Assembly: GCA_021155195.1 (NCBI GenBank)
Contig: JAJNPV010000015.1
Span: 1 to 33,738, forward strand
Direction of reading: 5' to 3'
DNA: 33,738 nucleotides
Source of the DNA: Ohtaekwangia sp.
Lineage (GTDB): Bacteria > Bacteroidota > Bacteroidia > Cytophagales > Cyclobacteriaceae
Shown: in pieces, positions 1-7,233 of the stretch
How the letters are laid out: each line of letters begins with the position of its first letter
Position numbering within the stretch: position 1 is the first letter of the stretch
Notes under the pieces: generated by a model
What the model saw: the letters and a program-made list of their open reading frames with translations, nothing else
Told to the model about the DNA's origin: nothing
Database searches by the model: none
Made by a program: the position numbers and the translations under genes

Positions 1-623
1 GCGATACACAAGGAACATGTCCGGTGGTTCAACCACCTACGGTAACGATCACTTTACCTGAAACAACAAGTGCTACTGTTCAAGATTGTAATGCTGCGCT
101 GACCGCTACCGTTACAAATGTGAATAGTAAGGAAGGAATCACGGTAACGCAAAACGGAACTCCGGTGGCTTTTGATTTCTCTGGAAGTACTGTTACGGTT
201 TCAAATATAGAATTCACAGGGACTGCCAACTTTGTTGTAACGGCTAAGAATTCGGCCGGCACAGCAACGCGCAATGTTTCCTTTGTCTGTAAACCAAAAC
301 AGATTACCATCTGTCATTATCCTCCGGGCAACACCGACAATCCACAGACGATCACGATACCTGAGTCTGCATGGGCAGCGCATAAAGCACATGGCGATTC
401 GCTTGGCGATTGTGTTGTAAAGGAAAAAGAGAAAGAAGAGGAAAAAGAAAATAAACCTGAAGGGGAAGCGGAAGATAAATCGAAAGAAGAGGAAACAGAA
501 AAAATAGAAATCTGTCACCACCCGCCAGGCAATCGTGAGAATTTTCAAACGATCACTATTGCAGCTTCGGCATGGCCTGCGCATGAAAAGCATGGCGATA
601 CGAAAGGACCATGCAAGGATTAA
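1..623 (+). CDS. Secreted protein with CHxPPGN Cys/His repeats, 5' truncated
   Basis: The reading frame is open from the left edge, so this is the C-terminal ~206 residues of a longer protein. An in-frame GTG at 24 is not a real start, because the codons before it read DTQGTCP, which matches the end of a repeat unit seen twice later. The order is: tail of a first Cys/His unit, an Ig/HYR-like beta-rich domain of about 85 residues, a complete 35-residue unit (309-413), a Lys/Glu-rich linker of about 32 residues, and a second complete unit (510-614). The protein ends three codons later. Each unit starts ICHxPPGN and ends HGDxxGxC, with two Cys and several His at fixed spacing, which suggests a disulfide-bonded or metal-binding module. 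Such units are common in exported bacterial proteins. Their function is not known to me. No T9SS sorting tail is present. Export is inferred, since the N-terminus is missing. Confidence 0.8.
   Translation, partial: DTQGTCPVVQPPTVTITLPETTSATVQDCNAALTATVTNVNSKEGITVTQNGTPVAFDFSGSTVTVSNIEFTGTANFVVTAKNSAGTATRNVSFVCKPKQITICHYPPGNTDNPQTITIPESAWAAHKAHGDSLGDCVVKEKEKEEEKENKPEGEAEDKSKEEETEKIEICHHPPGNRENFQTITIAASAWPAHEKHGDTKGPCKD
309..413 (+). repeat. 35-codon CHxPPGN...HGDxxGxC unit, first complete copy
   Basis: This unit is exactly 105 bases. It begins ICHYPPGN and ends HGDSLGDC, with an ESAWAAHKAHGD segment before the end. It aligns without gaps to the unit at 510-614, and its last residues match the fragment at the left edge of the window (DTQGTC). 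Confidence 0.8.
510..614 (+). repeat. 35-codon CHxPPGN...HGDxxGxC unit, second complete copy
   Basis: This unit is also exactly 105 bases. It begins ICHHPPGN and ends HGDTKGPC. It is separated from the first copy by a nearly all-purine stretch (about 418-509) that encodes a Lys/Glu-rich linker. Confidence 0.8.
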
Positions 624-642
624 GATTTTATATTCGTTAAAG

Positions 643-691
643 CTTGTTGGTGGAACCACACAGTTTACTTTCGCACAACACCAACAAGGGC
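643..691 (+). repeat. REP-like imperfect palindrome, copy 1
   Basis: The left arm CTTGTTGGTG (643-652) and right arm CACCAACAAG (679-688) are perfect 10-base reverse complements around a 26-base loop. The whole element, including the loop, recurs at 944-990 with a few substitutions and small indels. It lies directly upstream of a transposase remnant of the RAYT type, a family known to be associated with REP palindromes. The REP assignment is therefore an inference from structure plus context. Confidence 0.65.
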
Positions 692-696
692 AAGAA

Positions 697-933
697 ATGT
701 TAAACGAGTTGATGGTGAATGCCAAAGACCGAAAGTACTAGGTATGGGAAAGAAATTCATTGGGCATTCCGTTGTGGACGCCAGCAGTATTTGCGCAAAA
801 GTTAGATTACATCCACAATAATTCCGAAGCTGCCGGGCTATGCAAGTGGCCGGAAGATTATAAATATTCAAGTGCGAAATTTTATGAGAAGAACGAGCGG
901 GATTGGATATTTTTAACTCACTATGAGGGGTGA
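697..933 (+). pseudogene. RAYT (Y1/HUH transposase) C-terminal remnant
   Basis: One frame reads NAKDRKY, a TAG at 739-741, then VWERNSLGIPLWT, AQKLDYIHNNSEAAGL, PEDYKYSSAKFYE and FLTHYEG before a TGA at 931-933. This matches the C-terminal third of REP-associated tyrosine transposases (Y1_Tnp superfamily), whose typical wording here is KxDYIHxNPVKAGL followed by PEDYxYSSA. The TAG sits where the family usually has Gln (RKYQ-W), so it looks like a CAG-to-TAG nonsense change. The HUH-containing N-terminal part is absent: just upstream lies the palindromic repeat at 643-691. The YIHNN tyrosine may be the catalytic one (inference). The gene is dead as a transposase. Confidence 0.75.
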
Positions 934-943
934 GAGGCTAAGG

Positions 944-990
944 CTTGTTGGTGAACCCCGCAGCTTGCCTTTCGCAACACCAACAAGGGC
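944..990 (+). repeat. REP-like imperfect palindrome, copy 2
   Basis: The arms CTTGTTGGTG (944-953) and CACCAACAAG (978-987) are identical to those of the copy at 643-691. The loop differs by a few substitutions and small indels. It begins 10 bases after the stop of the transposase remnant, so the remnant is bracketed by two copies in direct orientation about 300 bases apart. Confidence 0.65.
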
Positions 991-1047
991 GAGGTGGGGC
1001 AACTAACTCGAACTAGGGAGACGGTGTTTAATATTATAAATTTTTTA

Positions 1048-1080
1048 ATTGTTAGCTACTCTAACAAAATCCTATCTTTA
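1048..1080 (+). promoter_or_regulatory. Candidate promoter of the NACHT gene
   Basis: ATTG at 1048-1051, a 21-base gap and TATCTTTA at 1073-1080 resemble the Bacteroidota primary sigma consensus (TTTG, 19-21 bases, TAnnTTTG). The start codon is 25 bases downstream. A short hairpin with arms GTTAG and CTAAC (1051-1065) lies between the two elements and could be an operator. Confidence 0.4.
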
Positions 1081-1105
1081 ACTACCATAGGATAATTTAG
1101 GCATA

Positions 1106-3211
1106 ATGGAACCCGAAACTCAACAGAAACTTACTGAAGCGCTAATAAAGGCAACAGTTAAAATTGCAATTGATATTACGAAATCATTTGGTAAGAAATT
1201 TAAAGATGAGATAACAATTGAGAATGCAATGACTGAATATGCTATGTCTTACATTAACAGACATGGCCATGTCAAGGTTCTTGGAATGAGCAAACCAGTC
1301 CCTTTATACGGGCTTTATACAGATGTGGAAATAGTTGACTCGTCTAGGCGAAGGAATTTTGAATCAATCGAAAGTCTCGAATATATGTATCGAGGCAGTG
1401 CCTCAGATCAGAAAGTTATTCCTATAGATTTGACAAAAAGAAGGGATGCAATTAAACTAGCTAATAAAGAGCAATTTTTAAATGTTCTTGGGGCACCTGG
1501 TTCTGGGAAAACTACATTTCTAAGAAGGATTGGGTTAGAGGCTTTATTGCCTAGGAAAAGTTGGACGATGCCTTCATTTGAAGTCAATGAATACTTGAGT
1601 CGATATGAACATGAAACATTACCAGTATATATTGAACTAAGAAGATTCAAAACTGAGGATATTAATCTTTTCAAGTTAATTCAAAACGAATTCGAGGTAT
1701 TTGGATTTCCCGAAACGCATAATTTTATTGATAAGGCTTTAAAAAAAGGTCGATTATTACTTTTACTCGATGGATTAGATGAAGTTCCAAAAGATAGGCT
1801 AGATATTGTAATTAATCATATTCGAGACTTTACTGATAAATATGATAAGAATCGATACATAACTTCGTGTCGCATTGCATTCTATAAAACCTATTTCACA
1901 AAGTATACTGATGTGGAAATTGCAGCATTTAGCGATGTTCAGATTAAAACATTTGCAAGAAATTGGTTTTTATCTGGCGATTATTTGGATGGAGTAACTT
2001 CCGAAGAATTTATACTTCAATTATTTGGCGACAAGCAATTATCAACTCTTGAGCTGGCACGAACTCCACTTCTATTAACATTTCTTTGCTTAGTCTTTGA
2101 TGAATCTCAAAAATTGCCTTCAAATAGAGCTAGCCTATATAGAAGAGCATTGATGATTTTACTTGAGAGGTGGTCTGCTGAGAAAAGAGTACATAATGAT
2201 CCAATTTACAAGGAATTTCATTCTGATCTTGAGATAGAAATGTTAGCCGTAATCTCTGCAAAAGCATATGAGAACGAAAAGATATTTTTTAATGATACCG
2301 AAATTTTAAAATTGATCAATGATTTTCTTCAAGACAGTCTAGGTGAACCCAAAAGTGTTAATGGTAGAAAAGTATTGGAAGCAATAGAAATTCAACAGGG
2401 ACTATTAGTTCAACGTGTCGAAGGAGTATATTCCTTTTCACATTTGACAATTCAAGAATATCTAACTGCCTATTATTTCAGTGCGCCTGGTCGAGTAAAG
2501 GAACTATCATCATCTAAATTATATGAAAGTCGTTGGCGGGAAATCTTTTTATTGCTTTCTGGCATGCCTCAATCAGATACAATTTTAGAAACAATATTCC
2601 AGACAAATCAAGAATTGATATCTCAAAGTAAACATCTTAGTGACATTCTTAATTGGGTTAACGATGTGACTCTTCAGGTGGAAAATGAAGAAGAGTCTTT
2701 CTGTCGGAGGTTATTTGCATTATGTCTTCCCCTAAGATTTCGAAGGCCAGATACTGATAGTGGTAGGTCAATAAATTCCCTTACTGAAGATGCCGATGTA
2801 TTAATTAAGACATTAAATAATAGGTTGGGCACATTTCGATGGAATGAATCCCTTTATTTGCGCAGTGCTAATCAATTATTAGATGCTATTAGCGCTATGG
2901 AAATATTTAATTTTAATTTAATGGAAGTAAAGAAGAGCGTAATCGATGTTGGAGTAATGCCAAAAGGGGCTTTATACGGAACAAGATTCAAGTATACAGT
3001 ATCCTACTTATCACCACTATTTAAATCTCTTGGCCTAAAACGAGATCTTCAAATGATCACTACAAATGAGGCATCTAAGCCAATATTGAATTATATATAT
3101 GGTTGTATAATGATTTTTCAATGTAAAGATGCAGCCTTAAGAGTTTCTAAATCATCATGGAGTAGGATTTTAAATGGCATGATAAGACCTAACACAAATT
3201 GTAAAATTTGA
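1106..3211 (+). CDS. NACHT-family NTPase, NLR-like, candidate antiphage protein
   Basis: This 701-residue protein has a STAND/NACHT core. Walker A is GAPGSGKTT at residues 129-137. Walker B is LLLLLDGLDEVP at 217-228, with the doubled acidic pattern DGLDE typical of NACHT. Downstream come a TPLLLTFLC segment and a winged-helix motif FSHLTIQEYLTAYYF at 444-458, as in NACHT proteins of animals and bacteria. The N-terminal ~120 residues show no nuclease, TIR, protease or membrane domain. The C-terminal ~230 residues have no recognisable LRR, WD40 or TPR repeats and may be the sensor. Bacterial NACHT proteins of this size are known to include antiphage genes; this role is inferred here. By eye the gene is much richer in A/T than the permease that follows, and it sits beside a transposase remnant, which suggests horizontal acquisition. 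It appears to be transcribed alone. Confidence 0.85.
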   Translation: MEPETQQKLTEALIKATVKIAIDITKSFGKKFKDEITIENAMTEYAMSYINRHGHVKVLGMSKPVPLYGLYTDVEIVDSSRRRNFESIESLEYMYRGSASDQKVIPIDLTKRRDAIKLANKEQFLNVLGAPGSGKTTFLRRIGLEALLPRKSWTMPSFEVNEYLSRYEHETLPVYIELRRFKTEDINLFKLIQNEFEVFGFPETHNFIDKALKKGRLLLLLDGLDEVPKDRLDIVINHIRDFTDKYDKNRYITSCRIAFYKTYFTKYTDVEIAAFSDVQIKTFARNWFLSGDYLDGVTSEEFILQLFGDKQLSTLELARTPLLLTFLCLVFDESQKLPSNRASLYRRALMILLERWSAEKRVHNDPIYKEFHSDLEIEMLAVISAKAYENEKIFFNDTEILKLINDFLQDSLGEPKSVNGRKVLEAIEIQQGLLVQRVEGVYSFSHLTIQEYLTAYYFSAPGRVKELSSSKLYESRWREIFLLLSGMPQSDTILETIFQTNQELISQSKHLSDILNWVNDVTLQVENEEESFCRRLFALCLPLRFRRPDTDSGRSINSLTEDADVLIKTLNNRLGTFRWNESLYLRSANQLLDAISAMEIFNFNLMEVKKSVIDVGVMPKGALYGTRFKYTVSYLSPLFKSLGLKRDLQMITTNEASKPILNYIYGCIMIFQCKDAALRVSKSSWSRILNGMIRPNTNCKI

Positions 3212-3286
3212 TTGAGTTTGTAACCATTCCCCAAACCTGAAGTTTGTTATGTAAGTCTGCCCCGCAGCAAACATAAACAGACAACC

Positions 3287-5701
3287 ATGCTCCGTAACTA
3301 TTTTACCCTCGCGTTTCGCAATCTGCGCAAGCGCCCCACGTTTTCAATCATTAATATTTTTGGGCTTGCCTTAGGCGTAAGTGCCTGCCTGGTTATTCTG
3401 CATTACATGGATTTTGAAACCAGCTATGATAAGTTCAATGTCAATGCGGCTTCTATTTATCGGGTGCACCGAACCATTACCCAAAACGGAGAAACCAAAA
3501 GTCCTGTAGTAGTCACTACGCTGGGGCTTGGACCTGCGCTGGCCAGTGACTTGCCCGAAGTAAAACATTTTATCCGAACCCATACTGAGCATGGCGTGGT
3601 TGCCTATCAATCGCCCACAGGCGAGGCAAAAGCATTTCGTGAAAACAATCTCTTAGCGGTGGACTCTACTTTTTTTGAGGTGTTCACCTTTCGCGCGGTA
3701 GCGGGTTCGTTACAAACCGCCCTGCATGATCCTAATTCTATTGTGCTTACAAATACCATCGCACAAAAATACTTTGGAGCACAGGAAGCAGTGGGCAAAA
3801 CCGTGAGCCTGGCGGGCGGGCGCATGAAAGGCACCTACACCGTAACGGCCGTGATGGAAGATGTGCCGCAAAACTCACACTTTACCTTCAACATGCTGGT
3901 GCCTATGCACAACATGTTGCTCAGCAATCAATATACGCGCGATGACGGGTGGGGGACCAACAACTTTACTACCTATGTGCAGTTGCATGAACAAGCAATG
4001 TGGGCAGATGTTGAGCAAAAGCTTCCAGCCTTTGCCGATCGGTGGATAAACCCCAAGTGGCAACAATTTGAAATTAGTATGGCGCTGCACTTGCAACCGT
4101 TGCGCGATATTCATGTGCACCCGGGCTTGCGAGTAGATGTGGAAACAGTAAGCAAGAGTACCATTTACTTTTTCGGACTGATCGCAGGGTTTATTTTATT
4201 CATTGCATGGATCAATTACATAAACCTGTCAACGGCTCGTGCGATGGAACGTGCGCGTGAAGTAGGCATTAAAAAAACCATTGGCGCATTGCGCAGTGAA
4301 CTGATCACTCAATTTTTTGTCGAGTCGGTGTTGATCAACATCATTGCCATTGCGTTTGCGCTTATGCTAACAATGAGTCTGCTGCCCGTGATGGGCGGCA
4401 TACTCGGTAAAGAACTGGTGTTTGCGTATACGGATGTGCGCCTGTGGGCGATTGTGTTTGCGTTGTTTATTGTCGGCACGTTTGCGTCAGGCATTTATCC
4501 AGCCTTTGTGTTATCAGGTTTTAGAATCACCGAAGTGCTGAAAGGCAAAGGAGCGGTGCAAGGACTATCGTTGCGGCAGGTGTTGGTGGTGTTTCAATTT
4601 GCAGCATCTTTGGTTTTGATTGCAGGCACGTTTGTGGTGTATCGTCAAATCAATTTTATGCAAGCGCGCGACAAGGGTTTGCAGATGGATCAGATGTTGA
4701 TTGTAAATGGGCCGGGCACCTTGCCCTGGAACACCGCGAAACAAACGTTGGCCGTATTTAAAGAAGAGGTGCAGAAGATACCCGGTGTGAGTGCGGTAGC
4801 AACCAGTGGCAGCCTTCCGGGCCAGGGCGCTAACTGGGGTGCTGATATCCGAAAGTCGGGCACAGCCTTGAGTGATATTAAGCTGGGCTTTGTGGTGTTT
4901 GTAGATCCTGATTTTATTCCGACTTATGAAATTGAATTTGTAGCCGGTAGAAACTTTGATCGCGATCGGGAATCGGATAAACAAAGTGTTATTATCAACG
5001 AAGCTTCGGTGGCAGCTTATGATTTGGGTACGATTGATGAGGCGGTAGGGCAGCAACTCATTTTAGATGGAGATACCGCTACGGTAATTGGCGTATTGAA
5101 AAACTATAATTGGAATTCGTTGAAATCAGAATTTACTCCATTTCTCTTTATGCCCGATGATATTGTGCCCGGCAATGTATCATTACACTTAAGTGGCAAC
5201 TTACCGGAAACGATTGAAGCCATTGGCAAACTCTATACTGAGTTGATCCATGGCGAGCCGTATGAATATTATTTTTTGGATGATTCGTTTAACACGCAAT
5301 ATAAAAGTGATCAACAGTTTGGAAACATCTTTGGTGTGTTTGCCGGACTGGCGGTTGCCATCTCATGTTTAGGATTATGGGGGTTGGCTTCGTTTACTAC
5401 TTCGCAAAAACTAAAAGAGATTGGCGTGCGCAAAGTGTTGGGGGCATCGGTAACGAGTATTGTGTATTTGTTATCGGGCAGATTTATACGATTAGTGTTA
5501 CTCGCTTCAGTCATCGCGATGCCGCTGGCGTGGTATGGCATCAATCGCTGGCTCAACAGTTTTGCATTTAGTGTTGGGTTGTCGTGGGATTTTTTTGTGT
5601 TGCCACTGGCCATGCTCGTGCTCATTGCGTTGGTAACGGTGAGTGTGCAGGTGTTGAAGGGGGCGGTCAGTAATCCTGTTAAGGTGCTGAGGTCGGAGTA
5701 G
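3287..5701 (+). CDS. FtsX/MacB-like ABC transporter permease
   Basis: This 804-residue membrane protein has the layout of the large Bacteroidota FtsX-type permeases. An N-terminal membrane helix (about residues 19-40, IINIFGLALGVSACLVI) precedes a periplasmic MacB_PCD-like domain. A three-helix FtsX block starts near residue 290 (FFGLIAGFILFIAWINYINL) and carries the signature EVGIKKTIGA. A second periplasmic domain follows, then a second FtsX block with CLGLWGLASF and KEIGVRKVLGA near the C-terminus. It begins MLRNYFTLAFRNLRKRP, a typical cytoplasmic start. No ATPase gene is adjacent, so the nucleotide-binding partner must be encoded elsewhere. The substrate is unknown. Family members export lipids, peptides or antibiotics, or act in lipoprotein or envelope stress systems. 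Confidence 0.9.
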   Translation: MLRNYFTLAFRNLRKRPTFSIINIFGLALGVSACLVILHYMDFETSYDKFNVNAASIYRVHRTITQNGETKSPVVVTTLGLGPALASDLPEVKHFIRTHTEHGVVAYQSPTGEAKAFRENNLLAVDSTFFEVFTFRAVAGSLQTALHDPNSIVLTNTIAQKYFGAQEAVGKTVSLAGGRMKGTYTVTAVMEDVPQNSHFTFNMLVPMHNMLLSNQYTRDDGWGTNNFTTYVQLHEQAMWADVEQKLPAFADRWINPKWQQFEISMALHLQPLRDIHVHPGLRVDVETVSKSTIYFFGLIAGFILFIAWINYINLSTARAMERAREVGIKKTIGALRSELITQFFVESVLINIIAIAFALMLTMSLLPVMGGILGKELVFAYTDVRLWAIVFALFIVGTFASGIYPAFVLSGFRITEVLKGKGAVQGLSLRQVLVVFQFAASLVLIAGTFVVYRQINFMQARDKGLQMDQMLIVNGPGTLPWNTAKQTLAVFKEEVQKIPGVSAVATSGSLPGQGANWGADIRKSGTALSDIKLGFVVFVDPDFIPTYEIEFVAGRNFDRDRESDKQSVIINEASVAAYDLGTIDEAVGQQLILDGDTATVIGVLKNYNWNSLKSEFTPFLFMPDDIVPGNVSLHLSGNLPETIEAIGKLYTELIHGEPYEYYFLDDSFNTQYKSDQQFGNIFGVFAGLAVAISCLGLWGLASFTTSQKLKEIGVRKVLGASVTSIVYLLSGRFIRLVLLASVIAMPLAWYGINRWLNSFAFSVGLSWDFFVLPLAMLVLIALVTVSVQVLKGAVSNPVKVLRSE

Positions 5702-5709
5702 AGTCAAGT

Positions 5710-5731
5710 ATCGTCTCTCGTAGAGGACGAT
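5710..5731 (+). terminator. Hairpin after the permease gene
   Basis: ATCGTCTCT (5710-5718) pairs with AGA-G-GACGAT (5722-5731) around a 3-base loop, with one bulged G. It begins 9 bases after the permease stop codon. There is no downstream T-tract, so it may only stabilise the 3' end or be a weak terminator. Confidence 0.35.
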
Positions 5732-5947
5732 GCATAAGATGGATGAGATTAATTTGGGTGGAGAGTTTTGAGTAGGCCAACACATCATGCGGGGCGGAGA
5801 CGATGCTCGACCAGGAAACTGTATTAAACTTCTTTAAGGAAACTATTCCTTACTCCCTCTGCAAATCATTCCTTCTAAAAAATTTGCAATCCTTTATGGA
5901 ATCCTTCTGTCTCCTGCATCTCACAGGAAACTTAAACTACTATCATT

Positions 5948-6394
5948 ATGAAAAGTAAACATTACACTTCCAAACCAGCCATCTACTCATTGAAAGTACT
6001 TATGGCATGTCTGATTGTAATCTTTGTGGGTACAAAGATGAATGCACAAAGTGTTCACGTTATTAAAGGTACTGTTAAGACAGCCGAAGACAATCAACCT
6101 TTGCCGGGCGCAAACATCTACCTGAAGAGCCTTTCCTCAGTAGGCACATTTTCCGATGCCAAAGGTGAATTTGAATTTCCCCGGTTGTTAAAAAAGGGAG
6201 ATACTCTTGTCTTTAGTTTTCTTGGACTAAAGACTATTGAGTACGCAGTACCTGAATTGCCCGTGCCCTCCATTGAGATTGAAATGGAAGCCGATCTCAT
6301 TCAAATGGTTGATGAGATACTAGTAGAAAGCGATGAACCTGCCCGGGTTGCTATCTCTCAAAAGCGTGTAAGAAAACAGAAGGGTCATCGGTAA
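5948..6394 (+). CDS. Exported CarboxypepD_reg-like beta-sandwich protein
   Basis: This 148-residue protein has a long N-terminal stretch ending in a hydrophobic segment (KVLMACLIVIFVGTKMNAQ), a plausible signal peptide cleaved after NAQ near residue 34. The rest is a carboxypeptidase-regulatory-like domain: IKGTVKTAEDNQPLPGANIY, then GTFSDAKGEFEFP, then DTLVFSFLGLKT. This is the pattern seen at the N-terminus of SusC-like TonB receptors and in many free-standing Bacteroidota proteins. No TonB box or barrel follows, so it is a stand-alone domain. The C-terminus is a basic tail (QKRVRKQKGHR). It probably forms an operon with the transglutaminase-fold gene 17 bases downstream. Binding or scaffold roles are possible; the actual function is unknown. 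Confidence 0.75.
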   Translation: MKSKHYTSKPAIYSLKVLMACLIVIFVGTKMNAQSVHVIKGTVKTAEDNQPLPGANIYLKSLSSVGTFSDAKGEFEFPRLLKKGDTLVFSFLGLKTIEYAVPELPVPSIEIEMEADLIQMVDEILVESDEPARVAISQKRVRKQKGHR

Positions 6395-6411
6395 GCACTT
6401 AATGTGAGGCA

Positions 6412-7065
6412 ATGAAGCGTTTAGCATTCCTACTATTTGTCTTTTACAGTTCTGCTTTATTTGGTCAAGTCAGTGATTTTGATACCACCGATTTTCAGAA
6501 TGCAGATAGTATTGCTGAACACTATGCTGCACACTCGTTAATGGATTTGAAAACGTTAGCCGATAACTTAACCGGCTCGCTCTCTACGGAACAAGAAAAA
6601 TTCCGTGCAATCTACAAATGGGTGTGCAGCAACATTGACGCTGACTATGAGTTGGTGCTCCTTAATAAAGAGAGTAGAATAATCCTTAGTGGGGATGATC
6701 TTTTAAAATGGAATAGAAAATTCAACAGAGTGGTTTTTGAAACGCTACAGCGTGAGCACAAAACCGTATGTACAGGGTATGCATATCTTGTGCGTGAACT
6801 TGCTTTCCATGCCGGGCTTACTTGTGTGATAGTAAATGGGTATGCGAAGCAGTCAGGCATCGATCGAAATGCTCTGGGAGCCATCAATCATTCCTGGAAT
6901 GTTATCCGGTTGAATGGGAAATGGTATGTGTGCGATGCCACCTGGTCGAGTGGGGTGTATAATAAGAGCGATCAGAAATTTGTAAAGCGCTATAACGACC
7001 GCTATTTTTTAATGGACCCCGAGTTGTTTCTTAAAACGCATTACCCTGCCACACCGGAACACTAA
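6412..7065 (+). CDS. Periplasmic transglutaminase-fold protein
   Basis: The 217-residue protein has a signal peptide (MKRLAFLLFVFYSSALFGQ) and a transglutaminase-core domain. The Cys-His-Asp triad appears intact: C120 in KTVCTGYAYL, H160 in INHSWNVI and D175 in CDATWSSG. Family members act as cysteine proteases, peptidases or amide-forming enzymes, mostly in the envelope. The N-terminal wording (LSTEQEKFRAIYKWVCSNI) is common in Bacteroidota homologues. The protein stops just after FLKTHYPATPEH, where I would expect homologues to continue into a further C-terminal region, so this is a short form or one truncated at the 3' end. It lies 17 bases after the CarboxypepD_reg-like gene, and the two are likely co-transcribed. 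Confidence 0.8.
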   Translation: MKRLAFLLFVFYSSALFGQVSDFDTTDFQNADSIAEHYAAHSLMDLKTLADNLTGSLSTEQEKFRAIYKWVCSNIDADYELVLLNKESRIILSGDDLLKWNRKFNRVVFETLQREHKTVCTGYAYLVRELAFHAGLTCVIVNGYAKQSGIDRNALGAINHSWNVIRLNGKWYVCDATWSSGVYNKSDQKFVKRYNDRYFLMDPELFLKTHYPATPEH

Positions 7066-7160
7066 CACTAAACCATACGCGCTAAGTCATCTCAGGCCCA
7101 TACCATTTCCCTCTGCAAAGGCAGAACGGGGGATCCGGTAAAAAAAAGATGGCCGAAAAA

Positions 7161-7214
7161 GTTGGGTGGTGTTGGCAATACATAACGAAGCAATCAAATA
7201 AAATCCCACCCAAC
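7161..7214. repeat. 9-base inverted repeat with a 36-base loop
   Basis: GTTGGGTGG (7161-7169) and CCACCCAAC (7206-7214) are perfect reverse complements in the intergenic region before the DUF4268 gene. The right arm ends 20 bases before that start codon. It could fold in the leader RNA or be a short repeat of the same general kind as the palindromes near 643 and 944. It has no T-tract. Confidence 0.35.
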
Positions 7215-7233
7215 AATTCTTTATTTTTCCATC

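Noticed and set aside
201..725. Minus-strand open frame of 174 codons over the left-edge gene
   Set aside because: It is antisense to the Cys/His-repeat gene, and its Phe/Arg-rich composition is simply the complement of the purine tract encoding the Lys/Glu linker.
535..741. Plus-strand open frame spanning the end of the repeat protein gene and the first REP-like element
   Set aside because: Its start lies inside the real gene in another frame. Only its last residues (NAKDRKY) are meaningful, as part of the RAYT remnant.
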